Assembly (NCBI GenBank): GCA_914767715.1
Contig: OU612067.1
Span: 7,874,001-7,938,000 of the forward strand
DNA from: Membranipora membranacea
Lineage: Eukaryota > Bryozoa > Gymnolaemata > Cheilostomatida > Membraniporidae
Reading direction: 5' to 3'
DNA length: 64,000 nt
Shown here: positions 1 to 28,365 of the stretch, piece after piece
Numbering within the stretch: the stretch's first letter is position 1
Layout of the letters: each line of letters begins with the position of its first letter
The notes under the pieces: generated by a model
What the model saw: the letters and a program-made list of their open reading frames with translations, nothing else
Databases searched by the model: none
What the model was told of the DNA's origin: nothing
Position numbers and translations under genes: made by a program

Positions 1-129
1 GTTATCAGCTCCAAGTCATAGTTTTGGAACAATTCTTTATGTTCAAACTTAGACTTGTCTTTGATTTGACTGAAACTGTGACACCAGCCAGCTATTTATT
101 CATACATTTGTGTCTCTCTATCCCGGCAG

Positions 130-3100
130 GAGAGCTTCAGTTATCTCTTGTACTCAGTACAGTAGCCCATGCTGATATTATATCTATTGATACTACTGAG
201 GCACTAGCTGTACCAGGGGTCAAAGGTTATGTATCAGCTGCTGATGTACCAGGCAGTAATGACTGGGATGGAGAATTAGTCTTCAATGATAAAACGGTGA
301 GTACTAAATGCTCATAAACTGCTGCGCTAGTAACCCACACTAATTCCTGAAGAAAAGACTTAAGGTTCTTGAAAATCTGAATAAAAATATATGATTGCGA
401 TATTACCTCAACTAAGATAAAAACATAGTCACAATATTGCTTTTCCTTTAAACAAGTGAGAACAACTTTGGTACATGCACAATATTTGCCTAGGTTACAG
501 ATTTTTAAAGACTCCTCTCATATACGTAATACATGTGATTGACTATCAATACAACAAATTCTATGTGAGAAATTCATTTTAATCCAAGCTCATGCTATTC
601 TCAGCAACTCAAACCAGCAAATAATATAGATATGTGAGAAGTAGCTGCAAATTAATAACTTAATCTGTTTCAGGTGCTCTGTGTCGGTCAGGTTATTGGT
701 GCTATAGTAGCTGAGACAAAGTTACAAGCTCAGATAGCTGCTAAACTAGTCAAAGTGAAATACGAGGAGAAACCTGCAATATTCACCATTCAGGTAAGTG
801 AGCATGTTTCTTCTCTTTAGAGACTATCACAATAGCAGTAGGAAGAGTACAAATGAGATGGTGGTCACTCTGAGGGTGGGACATGCTCCCTGCCCTAAGT
901 GCCGACCCTCTGTTGAGATTTTGAGTTCAAACTCTGCAGCAGACTTATGACTACTTGGCTTGTGAGTTGGCGTCACAAGGTTTAATTTTCCTCCTTGCAG
1001 ACAGGGAGCAACATATAGTCGAATTAGAAGTGCTTTTACTGTCATAACTTTCTTTTGGCTGAAATATTGAAAATTAACCCTGAGCCATTACTTTCGTCTG
1101 GATAACCCTCCTTAAATGAAAGGAGAACCATCTCTCCTCCCCTCCTATCCATCTATGTCTGCTCTAAACTTTCTGTTGTGAAAAAACGGAAATGTACCCT
1201 ACCAGCAAAACATATCTGTATCTTCTTTGTGTTGTTTCTGTCTTTAATATAGTTTACAGTAATGTTACTGTGTAGCATCTGAGCTGATGGTTATGACATT
1301 GCATACCTGCTATAGGAAATTAAAAGCATAGTAGCTAAACATAAAATTTTGAAAAAAATTACTTGATAATTAAGCTGATGAGAAATCTTACGCTACATGG
1401 CTGGTTTTTCCTATCTTATGAACGAATATTGAAAGAGTCGACTTCAATGCCCCAGCACAGCTTTTGGTGCTCCAAAGGGTCAATGTTGGGCTTGGTTTCA
1501 AGCTGGTTAGCTGGAGAAACAGCTTTGATAAACCCAATCATATTTTCATGTATGCTTTAACAGGAGGCTATTGAGAAGAACTCATATTTAATACTGAAAA
1601 AACCGGCAGTACTCAGCAGAGGAGATGTAGATACAGCTCTGACAGATTGTGATCATGTGATAGAGGCTGAGATGTACTGTGGTGGGCAGGAGCATTTCTA
1701 TATGGAGACGCAGGTTTGTCTTGTTGGGAGGAAAAACATCTAAACTGCAGTTATTTTCATTTCTAGCAGCTCAATTTTGAAGGAAAGATTGGGTAAGCTT
1801 CAATATCCATGTAATTGCTGGAAAGCTCTGCTATTTGCATCACCTAAGGTAGGGAGAGGGGTCAAAGCATATTGACTTTTAAATTGAGTAGCTCCGCAGC
1901 TTTCCAACGGTATACAGAAAGTTGATATTTTCTGAACCCCCATTCCGTCTACAAGTACACCAAGCTGGCCATTCACAAGATTTCAATAAGTAAAGATGCG
2001 TCCTGTGATCATAGAGTTACTTTATAATCTTTGCCCTGACAAAAGACTTATTTTCTTTTCTTCTCAACAACATCTATTTTATTTACAGTGTGCTCTGACA
2101 GTGCCTCAAGAGAACAGAGTATATGAGATTCATTCAGCCACACAGCTTCCTATGATAATGCAGAGCAAAGCAGCTGGTGTTCTGAATGTAGCCGTAGCTG
2201 ATGTCACTGTTAAAGTTAAACGTGTCGGTAAGTGAGCTGTATTTTCCATCAACTCGTTTTGTGTATAACCTTCTCATTTTAACTGTCTTGGCCTGGTGGG
2301 AAGGATTTGGTATATGTTGTTCACAATGTCAGAATTCTTGGCTTTAGATTTGTGCTGTGCACTGACTGCTGATGATTGCATCTTAGATATAAAGAATCAC
2401 TAATTTATTGGTACATTAAGTATGCAGTTATCCAAATCCAGCAGTCCCTTTGCTGAGAAGCTTTACCCATCATCCGATCAGTCAAAATGATTATTCACAA
2501 TGCGTACATCATGTTGATCGAAAATGTATTCGATAAAACAAAAGTGCTCAGACATGAATAAGGCCACACCAAATTGATGTCTTGATCTAGATGACGAGCA
2601 AGAAGGAATTTTGGAGAAGGGAAGAAGGTATATTATTTTTCATTTTATGCCAAAATACTAGAGGAGGCTGGAGGGAATTCCATTTTATTGTTTTATTTTT
2701 GGCAATTATGGAGAGGACATTTTATCACACATTTTGTGTTATTTTTACAATAATTTAGAGAATGATCAGCTGGAGGCTGGAGGAAATTTTAGTTTATTTC
2801 TATGATCCAGATAATATTTTAGAGGAGGGAGGTAAATCTAGATCAAGACATCAATTTGGTGTGGCCTAATGTCTTATTTTTTTACTTTCAGGGGGAGCAT
2901 TTGGAGGTAAGCAGCTCCGAGCCTTACTGGTGACTCTACCCACTGCTGTCGCTGCCAACAAGTGAGTAACAGTTCTCCATTTTGACTCGTTGTAATGAAT
3001 ACTTATCATCATTCTTATTCTCTCCAGCTCTCAGTTGAGGGTTTTTCTGTTGGTAAGATATCGACTATCATTTTCTTGCTGACAGTACCAGCGGAGAACC

Positions 3101-6100
3101 GATTGATTTTAATTGGTTTCAGATTCGGAGTCCCAGTACGCTGTGTCTTAGACCGAGATGAGGACATGCTTATAACTGGTAAAAGGACACCTCTACTTGC
3201 TAAATACAAAGTGGGCTTCGCTAGTGACGGGATAATCAAAGCACTTGATGTTCAGCTGTATACAAACGCTGGCTGCGCTACTGACGTCTCTGAGTCAGTA
3301 AGTTGAACGTTGAAGCTATGTTTAAGAGTCTGAGCTATAATGATATATATGACAATTAATATGAATTATTACTGTCATGATCACAGTGACCAAGCAATAG
3401 TTTCTTATCATAATTCGCCATCAATATTCTGTTGTGTGACCCTTATGACCTCTGTTTTGTGACCTTTACTCATGGTTCATTGTTATCTGTATACCCTGCC
3501 TAACTATTAGACTGATTATGGTTTCAATCTTTACTTTCTAACTCAAACCCTAAAACTGCGTTTTCCCTCATACACATACTGTTTTAAGGCAGCCCCTTTC
3601 ACCTTCCATTGCCTGATGTGTACATGTCCATCTGTTGTCTTTCAGAACTTATACTAAGAGTTATGTAAGTGGATTCAGTCTAACAATTTTGAGTTATCTA
3701 CTCAGGCTGGGTAAGGAGCAGATAACTCCACACAACAGCAAACCGAAACCCATCAGCGAAACAAAACCAAAACACAACCACATGGGTCTATTCAGAAATG
3801 CAAAATTGTGATACATGAGTAGATAACACTACAGCAGCAATATCTAACACAACCATATTACAGACTAACCTTCATTGTTGGCCTGAATCCTGAAACCAAC
3901 AACTACAGTATATCAGGCTTGACATCATTGTGTATTTAAGAATTGTTTTCATATTTCAGATTATACAGAAAGCCTTATTAAGTATTGAGTCAGGGTACCA
4001 CCTAGCTAACATGAAAGTTAGTGGGCAGGTCTGTAAGACGAACCTCCCGGCCTTCTGTCCAATGAGAGGTCTCACTTCACCTCAGGTTATATTAATTATG
4101 GATAGTATAGTGAGAGATGTAGCTGGCAGAGTCAGTCTACCCCTTCATGAGGTTTGTAAGATGTATATAGTATCACGGATAAATAAGTTTATACAAGTTC
4201 ATGACATTTTCAGGAAACATCAGTAGAACAAATTCGTAACCAAACAGTTTATTGTTGGCCCTGTTTATGACAAAACAGAGGTCGGGCTGTCCCAAAAGAG
4301 CTACGCAAGTTGCCCGAAATCCTCGTACTGGGAGTGTGATACATCCTAAAACTAGAATACATCCTTAGCTTGAGTGTGCAGCAAGCTGCAAAAATCTGAA
4401 ACAGGCAATAATCTTCCATTGGCAGTGACAGTTAGATCTTAACCAACAGGCATCTTTTATTTCTATCATTGTAGGTACAGCAGAAGAACTTTTGCAAAGA
4501 AGGAGAGAATACTTTGTGGGGACAGCAGATCTCAGATATCAGTAATCTAGAGAGGTGTTATAATAAGATCATGACAAGCTCAGACTATGTAAGCAGACTG
4601 GATGATGTCATGAGGCTCAACAGGTTTGTCTTCTCAGGGTTGCTAAGAATAAGACAAGACAGTATTATACAGTTGGGATCGATAACAATTACCAAATACT
4701 ATTTGGGACATCATCAGGAAGTTGAATCATTCATGAAATTATCTTTAAACTTCAGAGTTGTCTTCCTATCGAACATGTAGGGGGTAACTCTGTGCTAAAA
4801 TAACTAAAAAAGAAAACAGCCAAAACAAGAGTATGTTATATGTGCAATTCAATTCCACTTGGTGCTTGTGATGTCCAAGTTTGTCTTTATTCTCAGGGAG
4901 AATAACAGAATAAAACGAGGCATCAGTATACAACCCATGAAGTATGGACTTGGCTTTTTTGATCAGTTTTTGAACCAGGCTGGAGCTCTAGTTAATATAT
5001 ACACAGATGGACATGTACTTATATCACATGGGGGAGCAGAAATCGGTCAAGGTATCCACACCAAGATGATACAGGTATGCACCGTGTTGCTGTAACTAGG
5101 TTTTGATTTTTAGCTGTTCCTAATAATTTTCACTTTTCTTTATGACTACCAAAGACCAGTTAGTTATGATAAATTTGTATCAGTATTGCATGGTAAAAAA
5201 CTTCAATGCTCTACATGGCATGAATTATTGATGGTGGAAAGAGTGCCTTCCATAAGGGAAGGTAACTCCTGTTCTCTGCATTATGATGTCACAGTCTCCC
5301 AGATGTGCAATACAAGTAACAATCACTTCCTTGATAAAGTAGCATCACTACACAGAGAATTGGAGTTACCTTCCCTTATAGAAGGCACTCTTTCCACCGT
5401 AAATATTCATGCCAAGTAGAGCATTGAATTTTTTTACCATGCGAAACTGGCACAACTTTATCATAAGTAACTGCCTGACTATCACATGCCTTGGTCTTAG
5501 GGTACTCATTAATAGAGTTATTTGTGAATGGTATCAACATTTACTTGATGGCGAACATATCACTATACATTTTCTTCAGATTGCAAGTGAGGCGTTGGGT
5601 ATCCCTACAAGCAAGATCCGACTACACGATACATCTACAGATAAAGTGCCCAACAGTATCCTTACCGCTGCCAGTGCTACTACAATGCTGAACGGATCAG
5701 CGGTACTGGTATGTGATATGATAACTTCTCAGTATTGATTGTAAAGAAGGGCTGAAAGCTTCTTTTATTTTGACTTTGATGTTTCATAGTTGGGTTCTTG
5801 TGCTCACTTGACTTTGGTGTCTTTGCTGAGTGCCCCAGTCACTAGTTAGGGATTCATTTTTTGTGAGTCTCTATCAACGAAACTGTGGCACAATTAGGTA
5901 CACATGTCAAGAACAGGTCTACCCACCATATACACATGTCATTCATTATCAGATCTAAAGTTACTGCCAGCAAAAGGTCATTAAATTTTGGCTTATGTTC
6001 GTCTTTTATTTTTGTTAAGAATGCCTGTGAGATTCTTAATAAGAGGTTGGAACCTGTGAAGCAGATGATGCCAGGTGCACCCTGGGAGCAGTGTGTCGGT

Positions 6101-8921
6101 GCTGCCTTTATGATGAGAATTTCATTGTCTGCTGTCGGCTTTTACAGGTTTGTCAATCAGTGCTCATTTTAAATTGTTAACCTACAATAACTTCGGGATT
6201 GACCTACTTCTAAATTTGACAACCTTTTATGTTGAATAACACAACATTCATGAGTTAAAAGCGTTTAATTTTGAGTCAACTATTTTCGCATCTTAGGAAA
6301 ACTTACAATTTTTAAAAGATCATATCACTATCAGTGTTCCTGAAGCTTATCCATACCTGAGGGTTTAATTGAGTATTCTATAACCTGCAGAAAATTTAAG
6401 ATTTAATTGTAAATTAATTAAATTTGTTAAAGGTTATGTAAATGTTGCTGACAAATGCCCAGGTCTGAGGGTGTAAGCTTTTACGCCAATTAGTTGAATT
6501 TTGTATTTTGTAACCTGTAGCACACCTGATATCACAAGTTTAGACTGGGAAGGTACAGGAACTGGACTATGCTTCACTTGCTGGTCTTACGGGGCGGCTG
6601 TTAGCGAAGTTGAGGTGGATTGTATTACTGGTAGTCATAAGGTAAGGGGAGATGATTACCACATACCTGCAGTTCTATTAGCTGGTGAATAATTATTTTG
6701 AGCATGTTGCAAAATTTAATGCAGATTTCTCTTGAACTGACTGTAACAGATAGCATTAGGATGATCCAGCATTACTTCTTTAGACCTGGTGTTAAGTCCT
6801 GGTACGAGTCTCAAGCCTCATTAACCACAATTTTTCTATGTGAATTTTAAGGTCAGCCTAGATCGAGCTGAGTTGTCACCCGGGACTTGAACTCGGACTC
6901 TCGCGTTGAAATCAAAGACGCTAACCGCTCATCCAAGCCAGTTCGTAATGTGTAGTGCAAACGTATCCTTCGGGCTGAGTGCGCAACGACAGGTGTTTAG
7001 ATAGCTTGAAGAGCCCTGAAAATAGCCTCAGGTCGATCCATGGAAATGCAGTGATTGTGTGCCCATTGAAGCATTATCTATCTTGTTGCATTGTGTTCCT
7101 TGCATTTGATAACTTTAGCCAAAAACCACACAATGAGTCAAAGATATTCTTAAGGAAATTTGTGAGGATATATGTTGCAATACCTTGTAATTTCAATCAA
7201 ATTACTTTAAATACATACAATTTTTCTTCTCACCTAGGTTCTCAGGTCTGATGTTGTGGTTGATGTGGGTAAGAGTATAAACCCCGCTATAGATGTTGGG
7301 CAGATAGAGGGAGCATTCATTCAAGGCTATGGTCTCTTCTGCATGGAAGATGTACAGGTGGGATCCCCTAACTATCAGTGACATGATATGATTATATGAT
7401 ATACCTTAAACACCATGAAAAGATCAAATATTAAATATTTATATATAGTTTTAGGTATATCATATAATAATATCGGGTCACTATGTAATTATTATTGAAT
7501 ATTAAAAATTAGTTATTAAATGTTAACTAAAAACTATTGAAACTATTGAAACTATTGAAACTATCGAAACTATTGAAACTATTGAAACTATTGAAACTAT
7601 TGAAACTATTAAATATTAAATATTAAATATTAAAAATTAAATCTCAAATATTAACTATTAAATATTGAATATTCATTATTAACTAGTAAATATTAAATAT
7701 TAAATATTGAATATTGAGTATTGAATATTGAATATTGAATATTGAATGTTGAATATCAAATATTAAATTTTAACTTAAGCTGCATCTGTGACTATCAGTA
7801 ACACGATATGATTATATGATATACCTTAAACAACATGAAAAGATTAAATATTAATTATATATAGATAGTTTTTGGTATATCTTATAATTATAACGGCACA
7901 CTATATTGTAAATATTAAATGTTGAAAAATAAATATGAAATATGAAATATTAAGTATTAAGTATTAATTATAAAGTATTAAATATTAAGTATTAAATTTT
8001 AAGTATTGAATTTTAGGTATTAAATTTTAAATATTAAATATTGATATTAAAACATATATTATGGCCTTTGTATACAATTGTTTAGATTGTTATCAAATCT
8101 GTAATTTGGGTTGTTCCAAGAATCAGAAAATATCCAAACATACCACAGAGCAACGTATAGTCTTCTTTTTTTAGCACTTTTAGTGACATCAATTCACATC
8201 TTAAGGATGTTCTTGCGAGTCTGTCAACTAGTTATACACTGTTTATCAATTGCAGTTCGATGAGAATGGAGTGACTCTGAATACCGGTCCAGGCTCCTAT
8301 AAGATTCCGATGCTCAATGATGTTCCAAAGCAGTTCAATGTGTCCCTACTAGAAGATTCAGTCAATGATAAGGCTATCTACGGTTCTAAGGTATACTCTA
8401 AGATTCATTTGAAATTAATTTCAGTCCAATTTTCCTCCCTGGGGAACTGTGGTAGACTGTTGGCCATCATAAATACCTTGTTGTATGGGACCCTCAAAAA
8501 TACCAGAAGATAGTTATGGAAGGTTGTTTTGCTGGCGACTTTAAGTCCTGCGTTAATCTTTATTTGCAGGAAACAATTTGGGGTTATTTTATTATTTTGG
8601 TAATCCTAAAAGTAAGTATCAATTCAAGCTTCCTGTCAACATCTAAGACATTGTATTGTTCTTTTCTAGTCATAGATTGAGTATCCATTATCATTTAACT
8701 GTGCCTATAGTATGCCAAGGCTATGTTTTCCTATGATCTTTATTCTACAGGCAATAGGAGAGCCACCTGTATCTCTGGCAGGCTCTGTATTCTTTGCCAT
8801 CAAGTCAGCCATTGAGTCTGCAAGAGAGGCGACAGGTATGAGTAAAGAATTCAGGTTTGACTCTCCGCTCACCTGTGAGAAAGTCAGACTGGCTTGTCCT
8901 AAGGAGATAAAGACAGACTAA
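130..8921 (+). CDS. Xanthine dehydrogenase/aldehyde oxidase-family molybdenum hydroxylase, copy A (3' part)
   Basis: Fourteen exons encode the molybdopterin half of a molybdo-flavoenzyme; the 5' half is outside the window. Exons: 130-296, 674-793, 1564-1713, 2089-2227, 2892-2961, 3123-3297, 3960-4151, 4475-4623, 4897-5074, 5580-5708, 6020-6147, 6521-6641, 7238-7357, 8256-8390, 8751-8921 (the first corresponds to exon 14 of copy B; 15 pieces in all). All junctions are GT..AG, phases join and no stop interrupts. Visible motifs: [10 protein letters not shown], a Gln-containing IHSATQ (bovine Gln767), GGAFGGKQ where bovine XDH has GGKE (Glu802 to Gln), SIIQKAL where XDH has SIMERAL (Arg880 to Lys), MRGLTSPQ for FRGFGGPQ (Phe914 to Leu), GAEIGQG (cofactor loop intact) and SKAIGEPP, which keeps the catalytic Glu1261 equivalent. 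Very close to copy B exon by exon, so a recent tandem duplicate. Likely cytosolic or peroxisomal oxidation of a purine- or aldehyde-like substrate; the substrate is not predictable. Confidence 0.93.
2561..2867. mobile_element. 307-bp MITE with about 30-bp TIRs
   Basis: Ends AGGCCACACCAAATTGATGT and its inverse; the inverted match runs on through CTTGATCTAGAT. The interior is purine-rich with GAGGCTGGAGG repeats. Intronic in copy A, 24 bp before the acceptor at 2891. Confidence 0.8.
4258..4455 (-). mobile_element. U2 snRNA-derived SINE, copy 1 (5'-truncated)
   Basis: Minus-strand copy in copy A's intron between 4151 and 4475. It shares the body with copies 2-4: CACTGCCAATGG, CAGCTTGCTGCA, ACGAGGATTTCGGGCAACTT, ending CATAAACAGGG. 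The U2-like head is mostly lost or diverged (GGTTAAGATC). Confidence 0.6.
5188..5442. mobile_element. 255-bp MITE with about 80-bp TIRs
   Basis: Left arm GCATGGTAAAAAACTTCAAT.. to GGAAGGTAACTCC and the inverse arm ending TTTACCATGC, with a short interior of about 90 bp. Intronic in copy A. Confidence 0.8.
6780..6945 (-). mobile_element. tRNA-derived SINE (minus strand)
   Basis: The reverse complement of 6873-6942 has an A box (GATGAGCGGTTAGCG) and a B box (GAGTTCAAGTCCC), the internal pol III promoter of a tRNA, followed by a non-tRNA body. It has no intact tRNA fold boundaries, so it is a SINE and not a tRNA gene. Intronic in copy A. Confidence 0.6.
7405..8055 (+). repeat. AT-rich satellite-like block
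   Basis: Runs of a TATTAAA/TATTGAA heptamer-like unit and, at 7529-7611, a 10-bp AAACTATTGA unit. A segment of about 100 bp with GATATACCTTAAACA is present twice (7395 and 7820). In copy A intron before 8256. Confidence 0.85.
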
Positions 8922-9936
8922 GAGTTGTGGCGTTATGCTGTGCAAAGCCTCAATGCAGTTTGAGACCTAAAACTTTACCCTGCTTTAATCAGCTACCAAC
9001 GATTGTTCATTTGATTTAGTACCGGTGTTTCCTTCAATCAATTCTAAATGCTACTATTTCTATATATTTTTTGAGTTCTTAAACAAAAAATTATGTGTAT
9101 TGTACACATTTACCCCTAAAAGAATATATTCTCTATTTAATTTTCTTCATCAGATTAGTTTGAGACAGGAAGTTTCACTTGGCTGAGCCTAGTGATGCTG
9201 ATTTGATGCAGAGTATATTTTCACATCCTATAGTAACCTGAAATGCCGCTCGACCCAGACCCTATCTGTAATCATTTCAATGAAGCATTATTTTCTTTGC
9301 TCCACCGATATATTCAGCATTGAATTGTTGGGAAGCTGTCTGCTGCACAATGAGCCTAATATTGAGAAGCAAAAGGCTTGCAAATATAGCCAGTCCATAG
9401 AAGCATTCAAAAATTCCCAAATCATAAGCAACGAAACACATGATGTCAATTTGTATTAGCAATTTCCATATGTTGGCAACAAAATGTACAGGTTAGACTT
9501 ACGTGTATTGGTATAATAAAATATTTGACAATGTGATTAGGATGGCTACATCCAGTTTACATCTGGTGTGGGCTCCTAAATAGGATATTGTTAATGAATG
9601 TCCCACAATGCAATATTTTGGAATTCCCAATGACATTGAACTGAATTTTGTTTGAATTTTAGGTTTATGTTGTCAACAGGTTTTATTGCATTTTTATATT
9701 AGAGGTATATTGGCTGTTAGTAGCTTCACAATTCGATCAAAGAAATCAAATCAGTTTTTGATAAGTTCAATAATACAATACATTTAAATCAATATCATTC
9801 TTTGGTTCTGGATTAGTGGACATTTTATTCTATACAGTTATCAAAATCATCATTTGAAAATTTGCTTTGCTTTGCTTCACACATATTCCTCTTATTCTGA
9901 TATAAATCATCAATGTATCTGAATAGACATTAATAA
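8922..9936. other. Convergent 3' region between copy A and GH1
   Basis: Holds the 3' UTRs of both genes. AATAAA at 9515-9520 (+) is a possible but distant signal for copy A; nothing closer and canonical was seen. No other gene seen. Confidence 0.5.
9824..9829 (-). terminator. Polyadenylation signal of the GH1 gene
   Basis: AATAAA on the minus strand about 108 bp after the stop codon at 9937-9939. Confidence 0.55.
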
Positions 9937-24951
<15,015 letters not shown>

Positions 24952-25031
24952 GCTACCTACATGGACTACAGTTAGTGAATACTAACAGAGTAACCAAAGA
25001 GTGACTAAGCAGTAACTAGGAGCCACTTGTA

Positions 25032-25039
25032 TTTATATA
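25032..25039 (-). promoter_or_regulatory. TATA box of the GH1 gene
   Basis: TATATAAA on the minus strand, about 81-88 bp upstream of the ATG at 24951, a fitting distance for a short 5' UTR. Confidence 0.6.
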
Positions 25040-25059
25040 AGGCTTCAGCGGATCTGCTC

Positions 25060-25090
25060 TAAGATAAGACGAGTTTACAGAAAGATAAGG
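25060..25090 (+). promoter_or_regulatory. Two GATA motifs upstream of the GH1 TATA box
   Basis: AGATAAGA (25062-25069) and AGATAAGG (25083-25090) lie 20-50 bp upstream of the TATA box. GATA factors drive gut digestive-enzyme genes in many animals, so gut expression is a reasonable guess, not shown. Confidence 0.4.
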
Positions 25091-25248
25091 TACCTGATTG
25101 GACAATGTTTGCAGGGTTAAAATGGGTTAAATTGCTCTTCTGATATGTTGATAATATGTCCTTACCCTAAAACTCTACGCATGTTGAGGCAAACAAGCTT
25201 TTAATAACGTATCGATTATGACACTGTGACTGAGAGATAAGCTCAGCC

Positions 25249-25360
25249 CTAGTTTAAGTGCTCAAACGGTGCAAGATGCTGTTAGAGGCATTCCATTATC
25301 AACCACTTGATAATGAAATGCCTCTAACAGCATCTTGCACCGTTTGAGCACTTAAACTAG
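25249..25360. repeat. 112-bp near-perfect hairpin
   Basis: Arms of about 53 bp starting CTAGTTTAAGTGCTCAAACG, loop of about 6 nt, one visible mismatch. Flanked by a 9-bp direct repeat GCTCAGCCC (25241-25249, 25360-25368). Lies about 300 bp upstream of the GH1 start. Confidence 0.85.
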
Positions 25361-25369
25361 CTCAGCCCC

Positions 25370-28365
25370 ATAACCAAGATTGCCAGGAAGCTTCTCAAAC
25401 TTGCACAAAAAGTACTTGAGGATATTTTTTTCACCTGCAATGGTGGCTGGTGGGTCTCCATTTACAAACAGGTTTGAAAAGGCATGCACTAATCATAATA
25501 TCTTGATGAAATATTTTTATGTAATTCATGTTTTTTTATAGCTAATCAACAAGTTGCCTATTTGGGTTAATCCCCTTTTGAAGTATGTAGCTTTATGTCA
25601 ACCATGGACATTCGAAATTACCATTACAGGTCTTCTTGTGGAAAAAAAATGGAGAGAGAGCTCAAAAAGTAAAATAAAATATTTGTCTGAAATAGAAAAA
25701 TTGTTAATTACATAACAGGCATCCCAAAAATGTATCAGAATGGATTTCGCCCTGCATTGAGTTCTGGTTCGGGGCTTTGTGTTTGGTGATTCCTCCTTTT
25801 CGAAAAATGAAAATACCTGAAAAGATAGGGATGATAAGTTCTAGAAGAGAACCACTTCAACTGTTGAGTCAGGCATATACAGTGCCCAGACCTTCACACA
25901 CAACACCAGTTATTACATTATCAACCATTCATGAAAGTTGTGAAGTCAACAAAATAAAAAACAGCAAGGACAGAGAAGAGGAATAGCAAATTTTTTACGT
26001 TTTATACGAATTATTATAATTCTGGACACAAATTTTAGTGTCAACATCTTAGTACTTTCATCAATGCTTCCCACTTCAAATGCTAATAATGAATGTAAAA
26101 ATAAACTCAACTCAAACTCACCATAGCTTTTCTGTTTCTCGCTGTGGCCCATCCTGTCCAAGCAGGATCTGGATCAGAAGAGCTGCTTATATACCCAAAA
26201 GCTAAGTGAGTAAAGCTTAATTGCAAGTTTATCTGCAGCCTTCAGGATTGCCTCATAATCAAAAAACTCAGGTGAAAGCAAAGTTAGGTGCAATAACAAC
26301 CTAAGGATTATACTTGAAAAATTAGTTAAGGCTAAAACTGTAGTTATACAATAATCTCAGAAAACCATCGAACAAGGGGAATAACAAGAGATCAATCACA
26401 ACTGTAGGATATCAAACCATGAGAATAAGTGTTTATTGTAATACTGTACACATTTAGCAGGGAAGCGGATCTTCCTCAGGTTGACCCGATGTTTCACGGC
26501 TTTAAGACATCCAGATGGCAACTTATCGAAAGGTTTACACTATAGCTGAATGTGATTTTGTTACAGTGACATAACAAACCTTTATCATCATTCTGTACCC
26601 AGGATTCCTAGGCCGCTCCTCTTAACAGGCTTGTTATTTCAATTCCAAGTCTGTGGAGTAACCTTCCCATCAGATTTAGATTATATTAAAAGGTCTAATC
26701 CTGATAGAACTTTTCAATGGTATGAAGCATCAGCCTCCCACAGCACATGATAGTTAACTCACATTGATACCATCAATGTTCTTTATTTCATGCCGTTGAT
26801 TGCTGACCAGATATATTCTCACATCATCACAGCGGTTCCCTTTCAGTGATTTGACTTTTTGAAGGGGAATAATTATTGGTATCATAAAGCTACAAACAGA
26901 AACAGAACACTTTATCATGGACATTTCTAAAAATGCAGAAGCCAGGAAAGGGGGTTTGCTAAGACATGGGGGTCATAGTTTTGACTTTGAGTTACTTGCC
27001 TATTTGTGGAACATCCCTTATTGAATAATTAACTTAAATAATTATATTTAGGAGTTGCCCTCTCATTGACATAAGGAAGACAACTACTAATTTATGAGAA
27101 TGCATTACAACTGTTACAATGGAGAATGTTTGATACAGAACCATTTGCATCAGTAAAATCATAGTTCCAACATTAATTATTATATGTAGAAGAGCTGCTG
27201 AATCGATTTTCTATCCCTGTCCCAAACCATATCAAGAGGATAGTTTACAAAATTTGGTAACAAACCATAATATGTTAAACAAGAAATGAAACAACTAGTT
27301 ATTAACGCATCGGGGCTCCTATTATACTACACCTTATATCATATTGATGTTTTTTTATGCCTATCAAGTCTTGGGCTCTCATGTTACAGATGGTAGCAAA
27401 GATCAATAATAAAAATTGAACACAGTGCACCGAAAATCACCAACTCCAATGCTATCTTCAGCTACACATTCGCTCCAATTGAACAGTTGATTCCCACTGT
27501 CCAATTCTGTTATGGATAATACGTACTCCAACCAATCTCACCCACTCAACTTTCTTATATAAATGGTGACCGGTAGAAAGACATGTGTGTTGCGTTGGAC
27601 CCAGAGGACAAAACCTAGAGTGCAAAACAGGGATTTTAGTTTATTTCTTTTATGTCAAATGTTCTTCAGGTCGAATTTTTATCCAGTGGAATTTCTCTTT
27701 AGTGCATCACTTTATTTTCCATTTTAGGAAGCGAGATAAAAACGTACATATATACAAGAAGTCTTACCTGCATAGCTCTAAAAGTAATATCATATCCTCC
27801 ATGCTGATAGCTCTCCTGTCCTGTCTGGGGATGCACATGTTTTTCTTGAAGCTAAATGGTCTCATCCTAACAGCTGACATCGCTGTACAACTATCCGTCC
27901 ACCCCTAGGAGGACTGCTAATTTAAAACACAAGTTATGTTAGCAGTTAAAACCCAACGCTGGTATATCAATATTATGGGTGAGTCAAGGGTAATGGTGAA
28001 AAATTTAGTATGAGTGTCCAGGTTGGGGAGGCAAGTTAGAATTATACTTTGGCAGCTAATAAATTGACATGGCATGGGTTATCAGATCTATAGCTTTGCA
28101 AGCGCCGAGTTTCCTAAAAGGTCAGCTGGCAGCCTAGACATCCATCCTTGCTCTTTCCTAACGTTAATCTGTTATGTGACTCTCTGCATTGCAGTATAAC
28201 AGGTTGATAACTCACCAAGTGGTTTGTAAATAATGTAAAACTGATAAATTACCTTTCTAAGATTTGACATGCAGAGTTTGAGCTGGTCGATCTCTAATTA
28301 TGTCACTTGTACTTCGACTAATTGTGACAAACTCTGCAACTGCTCTAGTACACCCTCCTAAAATT
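25370..28365. other. Intergenic DNA, no gene recognised
   Basis: Short frames only (longest 107 codons at 27585-27908), without recognisable domains or splice context. Confidence 0.6.

Noticed and set aside
9599-9630. 29-bp match CACAATGCAATATTTTGGAA.. shared with 15090-15120
   Set aside because: Too short to define an element; may be a fragment of a dispersed repeat.
27585-27908. 107-codon frame as a small gene
   Set aside because: No homology, no splice partners, and composition like the surrounding intergenic DNA.
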